DNA from: Branchiostoma belcheri | Taxonomy: Eukaryota > Chordata > Leptocardii > Amphioxiformes > Branchiostomatidae | DNA length: 64,000 nucleotides | Direction of reading: 5' to 3' | NCBI RefSeq assembly: GCF_001625305.1 | Contig: NW_017804420.1 | Span: 568,884-632,883, forward strand | Part shown: positions 12,601 through 24,500 of the stretch, one piece after another | Position numbering within the stretch: the stretch's first letter is position 1 | Layout: each line of letters opens with the position of its first letter | The notes under the pieces: generated by a model | Seen by the model: only the letters and a program-made list of their open reading frames with translations | Databases searched by the model: none | Told to the model about the DNA's origin: nothing | Program-made: the position numbers and the translations under genes

Positions 12601-15541
12601 ATGCTGACCCTGCTGTGTCGGGAGGTGGAAAGCGGCAGCCCGCAGCTGTGTCAGAACGGCAGCAAGATGCCGCAGTCAGCCGAGGAGGCAGCCAACATCA
12701 TATTCGACGGTCTGGAAAGTAGACACGACCAAGTCTGTTTGGGACATGTGCTGGCCAGCATCTGTGCAGGTTTGTTTATTTATCCTAATTAAATTTACCC
12801 AATCTTAAATGGATGGGATGGAAAACAAGTGTAAACACCTATGCTAGTTTTTTCCTGAGGTCCTATAGTGAAAGGTAATTTTAAAGGCATCCAATACAAT
12901 TTCAGGGAGGCAGTACAAATGATATTCTGGATGAGAAAATTTGGCTGATATTGAAAGTAACTGCAATTTTGTACTTAAAACATTTGCAATAGCCCCAATA
13001 GAAGCTACAAGAGGAGTCCCTTTGTTTTTGGTACCACCAATAAATAGCTAGAACCAGCCTAGAGCTAGAACCAGCCTAGGATATGAAACAAGCAATCGTT
13101 TTCCATTAGTAAATTTTCTGTGCGATAGTGTTTATTGAAATGACAAGAAAATTGACTTTAAGAATTCAGTTTTACTGCCCTGAAATCACTTTGGGTGCCT
13201 TTAGAGATGTCTGAAAACCAACGATTCCTAACAAATGGGTGCGACCCTCTTGTTTCGCAGGCCGGGCTGGTGTGACGGAGACAGAGCTGCTGTGTATGCT
13301 GTCCTGTTGTGATGCCATTATGGACCCCCTGTGCCAGCAGACCAGCTGTGGGGACCGCACCTTCCCTCACACGTTCTGGGCCGCCATCAAACACGACCTA
13401 GGTAATGCTTAGTCTTCACTCACACTCACTCACACTCACTCACTAGTCCATTTGATGTCAGTTGTTCCCCGTGTCCCAAGTGTTAGACGTACTTACATGC
13501 TGAAGCTGACACTGGCTTGATGGCAGCTTGCCATTTGCATCTATCCTGTGGATTTCCACTGAGTAAGCTGAAGTGGTGGAAGTCCTCTTTTATGTTGTTG
13601 AGCCATCTCTTCATTTGTCTGCCACCTTTCTGAGTTACATGGTACAGGACTGTTTATGAATTTCTATGGCACATTCATGGAATTGTTTTTAAAAAATGCC
13701 AAGGCTTCTTTTAGGAGCTTTTCAGGACTTCATCTTGACCCTGTGAGCCACTATTTCCTGCAGTTGAGGGGCAAATTTTGCTATTATACACGTCAAGCTT
13801 AGTTCAATGACATCTCTTTCCATTTCTATACATGCTGAATATTGTACATCAACGATGTCAGATTGGAAAAAATTTTTGTCCTTCATGACCAGCAAACTTC
13901 CATCAAGAATGACGCTAGCTAGAACACTGGTCTGTGACATCCGTCTCAATGGAAATAAGCTGCAAATATGTGCCGATGTCTTTTCTTTTCAGATAATGTG
14001 ATGACTGTCAGCCTCCTGGATGGGGTTTTGGTCGTGCATCTGGCCCATGAGGCCTTTCAAAAGGTGGCGCTAGAAAGATACGGAGGAGGGGAACAGCCAA
14101 TCAGGAAACAACATGGGGACTTCGCAGGTGAGCAATGTTATGTTCCTCCCATCAGCTTGAAAAGTGGTCTTATATAATTTATACAACTCCTTTAAACTAA
14201 CATGTTACATGTAGAGAAAAGGAGATATCCTACTGGAGGAAAGTACTGTTTTCGATCATACTTGTGTGTTCACAGCTATAACTCACAATGGGTTTGAAGG
14301 ATTTCATTGATTTGAAGTATATGATCACTAGTAGTTACATGTACTTGGGTCAAGATGATGTGTTTTTTGTGTCTTTATTTTCAGATATTGAAATAATTTG
14401 ACACGCCTGTGCTGTATGTGGTGTGGTTGAATTGTGTATCAACAGCTGCTGTCCACTGTAGGAGTTACGCTAATTTTTGGGACTAATGGCTTAATTATAT
14501 AATATACGACTTTCAGTAGGGGGAGGATAGCCTGTATATTGTGTATGACATGTATAATTTTGATATCACCCATGTGACCACACCAATTTAATTTCTTGGT
14601 AAACGGATTCGCCCGCTTCATTTTTTTCTGATTTGCAAATAAAAATAGAAATTCAGAATCAACTGCAAATGCTCATATTTTGCCCTGAACAGTTAAAAAC
14701 AGTTCTTTTCTTACTAGTTGTTACAGTTATTCCATCTTTCAATGCAGTGGTATCATTAAAAGTTCAAAATTCATTGTTTAAATTTTGAACCAGCTTGGTG
14801 TGTTGACTTCATGTACCATTTTGGGCCATAATAGGATGCCTAGGCCTGTTTTTGTTTTTATTTTTTTTCGCCCGCCCACTCCATTATTTTTCTAGAAAAA
14901 TCTGTTAACCAAGAAATCAAATTGGCGTGGCCTCTTTTAAGTTATTATATGCAGTATTACTGATAATGTTGTTAATGTAATGTCTGAAATGTCAGAAGTT
15001 GAGGTAAAAATTGTGCTGCATCATATACTTCGCAATGGTCTGGATTGTCAGATTTCTTGTTTTGTTATTTTTAACCCTTGTCCTGCTGGCATTTTTTTCA
15101 CAATATTTTTCAATAATTTCATATCTTAATTAGGTCATAGACTCTTAACTTTTTTTGCCCTACGGTGGCATAGTTACTTCCGCATTCATTGCATTTCGCT
15201 ACAGTGTGATGTGTTGCATGAGAAATACCCCCAAATCGTACCTATACAGAGTGATATATAGTGTATGATGTATGTGCAAAACAACAATTGTTGGGCTCCG
15301 CAGGACAAGGGTATAAGTGACATTTTTCTTCTGCAGACATCTTGTCTGGTAGCCATGGTGAGAGTAAACTGTCACCGTCACACATCAACGCAGAGGTGAA
15401 GAATGGGACTCCAACTGAACCACCATCAGCAGCAACACAGCAGTTCAACATCAGACAGCAGAATGAGCTGTGGTACCAACTGGTGCTGGCTGGTAATTGT
15501 GTATTGCACCAATATAACCATTGTGTACATGTAGATGTATG

Positions 15542-15588
<47 letters not shown>

Positions 15589-18500
15589 CACCATGTAGGA
15601 AGAGAATGTGTGGATCTGTCCTTGGTGCTGAATGTGAACATCCGTTGGTGTTTGTTATTTTTGAATGGTATTTTCAATGTTATTGGGAACTTAAGTGTAG
15701 GATTGAAGTAACTATCTGTTTCCTTTCTTCTATGTGTCTGTATGTGTGTGTAGGCACATGCATGTGTGTGAGTGAGTGTGTGTAAGTGTGTGTGCAAAGT
15801 CTTTCAAGTCCTCAACATGTATACCAGCATTCATATGTTATTCTTGTAATATTTGTTTTTTTACATGTACATTAAAAAAACAAGGCAACTTTCCTCTCAT
15901 TGTTCAGGTAACTTACGGGACCTGAAGTCCAAGGCCCTGTGCTGTTTCCCCTATCTCCTGGCTAAGATGCAGTGTTCCTCGGTGTATGAACTCCTTCACT
16001 GTTTCCACGTGGCGTCACAACACGTGCTAGACGCGGAAGTTAACCTGGTTCTTCTGGCGATGGAGGCGTCGATAAGCGCGCTGATTGCGGACGGACAACA
16101 ACTGGGCGCACAGCTGATTTCTAGACTTGTATCCATGAAAGGTAAACCAACTTAATATGTAGCATTAAATTGCAAATTCAACTGTAGCATTCTGTGTCAT
16201 AATGTTCAATACATTAGTGTTCCGGGCCTTGTTATAACTTGTTACCAGGCTTCTAACAGTGATCACACAGACTTCCATAAAAATAGATCATTTGAATCCC
16301 AATCGTCCAATGGTATCTTATATGATACGAAATACATATTTTGTATTCCAATTCATTTCTCTATGCAGCCCCCTAATTATATGGTTTACGATACCATCCA
16401 TGTTAGGTTGTTGAATATTTGTTTTTTCGACTAAAATTATCTTGATCCATACCTTGTCATGCTTGTGCATCCAATTCAGTATTTCTTTTATTTTCAACTC
16501 CACTGTATATTGTCATAGACCATTGTTAATGGTTGTTTCTATTATTGCCTCAATGAAAATCCCACAACAAGTATTGTATAACAATACTATATTATATTGT
16601 ATAACAATACTTGTTGACCATTAGCAATTGCTCAATGTAGAGTTATACTGTTTTACAGATAAAGGTGACAAGGCCCTAGACTCCCTGATTCAGCAGGCAC
16701 TAGAGTGGGGCCGGAATCATAACAAGGCCCTCCTGCTCCCCCATACCTCATGGCTCATCACCAAGCAGAAAAGCCTGGTCAAGACACTGGACTGTCCAGG
16801 TGCGAAAAAAGTTACTCAGAAAAATTATGACAACTATTTATACCAATACACACAACTGAATGTGTCATTAGCCTCTGTACACTTGAAGAAGCCACCCAGG
16901 CAAAACCGGTCGTGTGACAGGCTGAATAAAAGTTCTAAACGGGAACTATGCGGCTCCAGATGTCTTACTGAGGGACGACTGCATGTGCAAGATGTCGGTT
17001 AGCTTTAGGAATGAATCTACTATATAAAACACACAACTTAGGTTCAGCCACACTGGGGAGCTTTGAAGACGCACTCTGTCTCTTCTTCAACCCGGTTAAG
17101 ATCTCAGCACTCAGAAAAAGCCTGCATGGTAGTACTATGTAATACGTTCAACTTGGCAGAATGTACTGTGCCTGCACAAAACCTGTAATGTATTGTGACT
17201 TCTGCAGAACGTCTTGTTTAAGGTCATATTTGCATATATACGGATAACAATTGCTGTCTATAGTTTTCAAATGTTGTGCCATAAAAGATACAAACTGCAA
17301 CAGGCAAAATTCGGATTGAACGTTGACAGTCAAACATTCTGATGAAGTCAGTGAAAAATCCTGGTTCCATGCAGGCATATTACATTGTATGTTCTGCCAA
17401 CGTGCTCTTCTATGTAACTGTGTGCTCTCATGTAACCCACAGTTGCCATGGTAATATGTAACGTTACCTTGCAAATGAGCTCATGCCCGTATCCAGGATT
17501 TTGAATGGGGGGGTTCTTCCCACTGCTTGAGGGGACCTCGAGCGCCGTACCGAAGGCGCAAGGTTCCTAGGGGGGTCTGGGGATATGCTCCCCCGGAAAA
17601 TTTTGAAAAATGAACCTTCTAAAATGGCATTTCGTGCATTTTTGAGAGGATATCAGAGAAAAAATCAGAGATAAATTTTTATTCAAATTTATTATGACAA
17701 AGGGAGCAGTTTTTCTACGATTCCAGTCCATCTTTTCAAGAAAAATCTTGGACCTTTACATAAAAAGTGGACAAAAAAGTGGACCTTTACATAAAAAGTG
17801 GACAAAAAAGTGGACCTTTGAGCCTTGTGGGGGGGTTCTCCTTTGGAGCTGATGAAGAGTGTGGTTGACCTCAACTGATAAAAACCATTACTGTCCAGAA
17901 GTTTGCATGGTTGAAAATTTGTGTTACTCTTTGATTTGGGCAAAGTTCAACTTTCCCCATACTATTTATCATTTATACCAAAACAGATGCATTTTCAAAT
18001 ACATTTGATTGACAGGTGTGAGACACATGGTGACGACAGCCGACACCCAGCATGTCATTTGCACGGCAACGGACCATACCATCTCCATGTACAGTGTGGG
18101 GTCCGGCGAAGCTGTGCAGACATTCGAGGGACACAAGGATAACATCAACTGCATCTAGTAAGATGTCCAACTTCATATTAATTTTCTTTGTAAGATTGAT
18201 CAGTCATCTTCTGACAGACTGAAAAACATAATCCAAATCTAGTTGATAGGTATTTGAAATAGAATAGCCACATGTTTCACTTAGTATTGTAAACAATTTC
18301 AAATTCATTCATTTATAGGATACATTTAGTAGTAGCGTAATATGTTTAGCTGTTTTCAATTGATTATATACAATAGGGATAATATTGAATATATGCTTGT
18401 TTTCTATCAACACTACAGATAATGATATTTTACCTTCAGTATACAATATACAGTTGCCCATAACCTTGAAAATATCATCAAAAATAACAAAAACCAATGG

Positions 18501-21500
18501 ATATCCACATTCAGCACCAAGGACAGATCCACACATTCTCTTCCTTTATGGTGACAAAACATGTTGGGATTCTGATCAATCAAACAAGTTAATCAGAAGG
18601 CATTTTTAATCAGTCAAACTGTCAGACTCTTGCATTAGCCATGTGTGCAAGAACATGCCATAAAGATCATTCACTCTTGTTGTTTTTTCCATTCCCAGCC
18701 TTTCCCACAGTGGTAAGTTCTTCCTGTCAGGGTCAGATGACAAGACCGTCCAGTCCTGGTGTTTGGAGACCGGGCAGGGCCTGCGCACCTACTCGGGACA
18801 CACCGCAGGGGTCATGTGTATGACCCTGGCTCACAACGACCAAATCTTCGCCACTGGTGCCAAAGTACGTCTGACTACACACCTTTCTGACATGGCAGCC
18901 ATCATAGAACAAAAAATAAGGCTATTCAATGCTATGCGAATATAAGGCTATTTGAAGCTTGAATGTATTTGAGACACTGGGGATTTTGCAGTTATTCAAG
19001 TATGCTGTACTTTTTTAAGCTCTAGAATGGTAAACATAGCTTTTTAATATTTTCTTCTTGCCTCATTTGCCATGATAAGGCTGATCTAACTCAGGTTGTA
19101 GAAAATCCCTACAGGCACAAAACTCAGCCATTTGAGCTGTGTGGGCAAAAACTTACTGTAACAGCTCCAAAGAGAGCCCACAACAACTACGATAGACTGG
19201 ACACCTGCAGGGAGAGAAATAGAATATTTCTTGTTCCTTTCCCAGGATCACATTGTGCGCGTCTTCAGCTTCGAGTGTCGGGAACCTCAGCAGGTTATCG
19301 AGCAGCACACCGCGGCGATCACCTGCATCACGCTAACACGACACGACGACATCCTGGTCACCGCCGGCGCCGACTGTCGCATCCACGTCTGGCTACTCAA
19401 CAAGAAGAAGCTGCTAAACACCATCTGGGCACTGCAGCCCGAGGAAGAACCACCCAAGGAGGAACAGGTCAGGACTGGTCCAATTACCAACAAGGGGGAA
19501 CAGGCTGTGTGAGATGTTTTTTTCCTTCCTTTGCAGAAGGAAAACATAATTGTTCTCCTTCCTCTTCTTCCCTTCCAAACAAATGTTAAGGTCAATGACC
19601 TGGATCAGACAGCTGTCATCATGGTAACTGTTGCTGTAGCAGACAGCCTGTGGTATTGAAACACATTATGTAGCAAGTGGCAGGACAGAGTTAGAGGGGC
19701 TAGTTATCATATATTATACAAAAGTGTTTGAGTGAGAGTTAGGAGTAGTTTAGGCTAGACAATGTGAAGGTAAACATTATTCATTTGCTTTGCAAATGTT
19801 ACCTTTGTAGTCTTTTTTATCTTATTTTTCTAAAGCCAAAAACCTACAAATTAGGTCACTTTAGATTAAGAAGATTAAGGTTTAGTAGTTACTTTAAATG
19901 AGCAAAGAAACATTCTTTGATTCCAATTCAGAAAGAGAAGAAGCCCAAGAAGAAGAAGAAGAAATCAGAAGAAGACGAGCCCAGTGATTCGATGGATGAC
20001 GAACACACAGGAGGCAACACCCCACCTTCATCCCCCCTCCCTCCTCTCCCCATCCTGGTCACCCCCGTGGTCAGCATGGTACTGTCTAAGAACAACAGTT
20101 TCCTTGTGTCTGGGTGTGAGAACGGAGACATCCATGTTTGGGCTCTGACCACAGGCAGTCTTGTTCATCAACTACTCGGAATCAAAGGAAAGGTAAAAGC
20201 TACTTTGTACAATGTTTTCATTACAGAATGTCATGAATGATGTTGTTCACGTTAGTATCCAATCAGCACCAAGAGCATTTGAAATTACAGTACAGCTGGC
20301 CAATCAGCACTAAGGACAGGTAAAAATACAGTCTCATTGGCTAAGAATGGGACATGACTGGCTGATCAGCACCAAGGACAGGTCCAGAAATTGAATTTTC
20401 CAAAAAAAAAGATCTGATGGAAATTTACAGGGTTACATTAATTTAATCTAAAGATAAGGATTGATTGACTAACTGATTTATTATGATCAACTTCAGGTGA
20501 CATGCGTTGCCATAGCAAACGACAGCGTGTTTGCCGCCCTGGGCTGTGAAAATGGCAGTATTCTGGTGTTTAACATCCGTACCAAGGCCCTGATGCACAC
20601 CCTCCTGGGGCACCAGGCTCCCGTCACAGATGTGGCCATTTCTCACGACGACCACTTCATCCTGTCTGCTGCTGAGGTAACGTTACATCTCATGACAGGT
20701 CTAGGAAATGATTCAAACCATTATTTTTTAACTTTTCTGTATTCCTTTATCAATATTGGAACCATCTTTGAATTGGGTACAGTAAAAATGTTTTAAAACG
20801 AGCTCAAAAATGAAAACAACCATATGAGCCAATACTATTAGTAACCAGAAACAGTTCTGAGGGAATCTTCATTGAACTTCATTAACCCTCTCCCTGGTGC
20901 CTGACTCAAATTTGGTGCCAAAATTCTAGCCTATAATAAATACTCTAGACATAATCAGTCTTGTTTATTTTGTTTAGGCAGCTGTCTTCATTTCCGTTTT
21001 GTCAACATACCCTCTTCTTATTTTGTATTTCATTTTATTTGATAAGTATATTGTCTGTCATTGTACCCGTATACTTTGTTTGTTTATGTTTGAGGATCCG
21101 TGGAACTACTTTGTGTTGTTTTGTTATTTTGAAATGAAAAAAAAAATTCTACCCTAGCAGGCTGAAGGATAAAGACTAGTCCCAAACCTTGCCCAATCCT
21201 ACAGGACGACACTGTTCATGTGTGGAACCTGGACAAGATGCCGGTGGACCGCGAGGAGACAGACTCCATCAGTAAGTCCGTCACGTGTGTCACCGTGGGA
21301 ACCGTGGAGCGGGACGGCAGCAGCATCGCGCTGTCGGGCGGGAAGGACGGAAGCTGTAAACTCTGGAGCATGGACACATACAAGGTTTGTTTGTTTGTTT
21401 TACTTCAGGTACGTGGCCAATATTGTGTACATACATGCAAGAAGTTTATTGTTTGTTGTTTGAAGTAACAGTTACTACTACATTAACAGTTTGATATAAA

Positions 21501-24500
21501 ACGTATATTTTGTTTACTCTGAATTGTTTTCCCAATGCATGTATTTGAACTTGTGTAAAATGCGACCAAGGCCACTACCGACTACCCCCATTTAAACCCT
21601 CATCCAGTCATGTGATCTGTGTTGACTTCTATCCTCATTGTTAGTTGCTGAAGAAAGATGGTGGATGCCGTCTGAAAACTCTTGTACCTAAATATTTTGT
21701 TAAGTCGTGCGTATCAGTTTTTAAATCCATTTTATTACCTTCGCCAAGAAGGTTATGTTTTCAGGGGCGTTTGTGTGTGTTTGTGTGTGTGTGTGTATGT
21801 GTGTGTATGTGTGTGTTAACATGATTACTCGAGAAGGCTTTGTTGGATTGTTTTTATACTTGGTAGGTGGGTAGGTCTTGATGAGACCTCAAAATGATTA
21901 GATTTTGGATCCACTGGCGGCTTGTTATTTAAAAACCTGAAGACAAGTATTGTCCTCACATAAACTATATGCCACAGATGCTGCATCACCTACAAGATCA
22001 CGTAAAGGCCATCACATGCGTGGCGCTCTCCAGCAACGGAACATTCGCCGTGTCGGGTTCCGAAGACACCACCATCAAGGTGTGGAGCGTGGACAACGGA
22101 CTGGTGGTCCTGTCGTTTGTAGAACATTCTGCTCCCATAGCGTACGTCACGGTGACTTCTGATGACACAAGGTGGGTCACGAAACAAAAAGCTTACTTTA
22201 AGTTAATGTTCCTTTGAAACCTTGATTCACTGACATTCTGGTATTTGGTGCTTTAGTCTCAACCTAAAGAGTGTATGGTTGTGTATAGTGTATATGAGTG
22301 TATAGTTGACATTCTTACATCTTTGTACTTCCATAAAACAATTGGTTTATTGAGAGAAAAACATTACAAAACATACAAAACACCACAGCCAACTAAAGGC
22401 TAGCTGACTTGTGTGATCTTAGTCCGTACAGATACATGTACAAACAATAAGAAAACACTACTAAGAAATACAAAGCATCATCCTTAGGCTTGTCATATTA
22501 AAAGAACACAATGGGTTGCAAAGCATATTCAACAGTCTTGGAACATATTCAACAGGTATATAAAATTATGAAAATGGACTATACCTGTACCTGTTGGATC
22601 TAGTAAATGGAAATTCAATGTAAAGCTGGCTGCCTCCTTTCAAGCCCCTGCTTATTGGGAATTATGCAATACAATTATATTAACTAATAAAAAAATAACG
22701 TACATGTCCTTTTTAATCGCCATAATTGCAGGATTCTTTCTGCTGACATCAAGAACAGTTTGAAGCTGTGGCAGGCCGAGTCTGGGAACATCCTTCTCTC
22801 CTGTACCGGCCCTTCACTACTGGTGGCTGTCACTCCTGACAACCAGAATGCAGTGTCAGGTAACGCTGTCCGAAACTTCTCAAACTTTTTAAGACTCAAA
22901 GTCTTGAAAAATATTGAAATCTTCACCCCAATCAAAATTGCTATTTCCTGCATTTTGAGTGGTAAATTTTATAAGTAGACTAAAGTATAGTTTAATCTCT
23001 TTCCATGATATCTTTTTGTCAAAATTTTTGTCTGTATGAGAGACAAAATTCCGCCAAGTGACAGAAAGACGATGCTGTTTAGAACACTACAATTATGTAT
23101 GAAATTACAGCTGCAGTGGAAGCAGACTATACTGTACCAGTTCTCTGTGTTTTTGGCAATGCCTCTGGGGCAGGCCTAATTGTACAGTGTAAGGTTTGTG
23201 TTGTTGCTGATTGTACAAGTATGTCATCCCAGGTGACAGAGACAATGTGATGAAGATCTGGACCCTGAGTGATGGGAAGGTGGTACAGTCCATCAAGCAT
23301 GTGGACAGCATCTCGTGTATCGCCATCTCTCTGGACAGTCAGCTATGCGTGACAGGGTCACATGACATGTCACTCAAAGTCTGGGAGGCCAAGACTGGCA
23401 AACTTACACAGGTACCGGCTTGTCCCTTTTCATTTATACCACAGTGACTATGATGATCACAGTGATTCAATTGTTTCTAGAAAGCAGAACATTTTCTATT
23501 TATTGAATAGGTTATAATCTCAATCTGCCTCTACAGCAAGCTAATCTGATGTACTGTTACGGTAACAGTCAAGAGTAAAATTGTTTTTTTGTGATCTTGC
23601 AGAATATCTGTCGACTGTCTATGCATATTGCAAATTTTTTAACGGAGTAGTTCAATGCAAGGCCTATGCGACCACTTCTCTGCATTGAACTAGAAAGATG
23701 AGAGGGACATGGCTATGTCAAGAGATGGCGGTGAACGTTTGATTTGAAAGCCTGTAGATTGTAGTTTGGTGGGAAACACTTGTCGGGGAGGGAATTCCAA
23801 AGCATTCCAAAGCTTGGCCGTACAGGGAAAGAAACTGTCACTGTAAAAAGATTTCGAACAAGGAATTTGGACGGTGAATGTACTTGATTGCTTGCTTGCT
23901 TGTTTGACTGATTGCTAGCTTGCTTGCTTGCTTGATTGAATGATTGTTTGCTTCATTTGGGTTACTTAAGTTCTTGATTGATTGACTGCTTTATTTGATT
24001 GGTTGGGTAATGACAGATCCTGGCCGGCCATGATGACGTGGTCACCTGTGTCCAAGTGGCCGAGCAGAAGCAGCGTGTGGTCTCCGGCTCGGTGGACAAG
24101 ACGGTCATCGTGTGGAACCTGAACACTGGACAGATCGAACAGACGCTGTCTGGACACACCGGCACGGTCACTTGTCTCGGACTGGCCAATGATGCTGATA
24201 CAGTCATTTCTGGTAACTTATCTTTGTATATTTGTATCTGTATAGCCCGTATAACCGCCTTTCGGCGTAACACACCAGATGTTGGAGACAGATTTGAATA
24301 TATATTTACATGTAATGGTTCCCACAACGCAAAAATAGGTAGATATATAAAGGAATGCTTTGTTATTAGAAAAAATACAGAAACTTGTGATTAGCCCATT
24401 CGATTGTTACACTTTATCTTGTGCCATCCCTTATTGTTTGAATGATTAAGATATGTTAGGTTTTATTCGACATTAGGTCTTATTCAACACATTTATTTTA

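Noticed and set aside
15426-15797. 123-codon minus-strand ORF with His-Thr repeats
   Set aside because: Produced by the (TG)n microsatellite.
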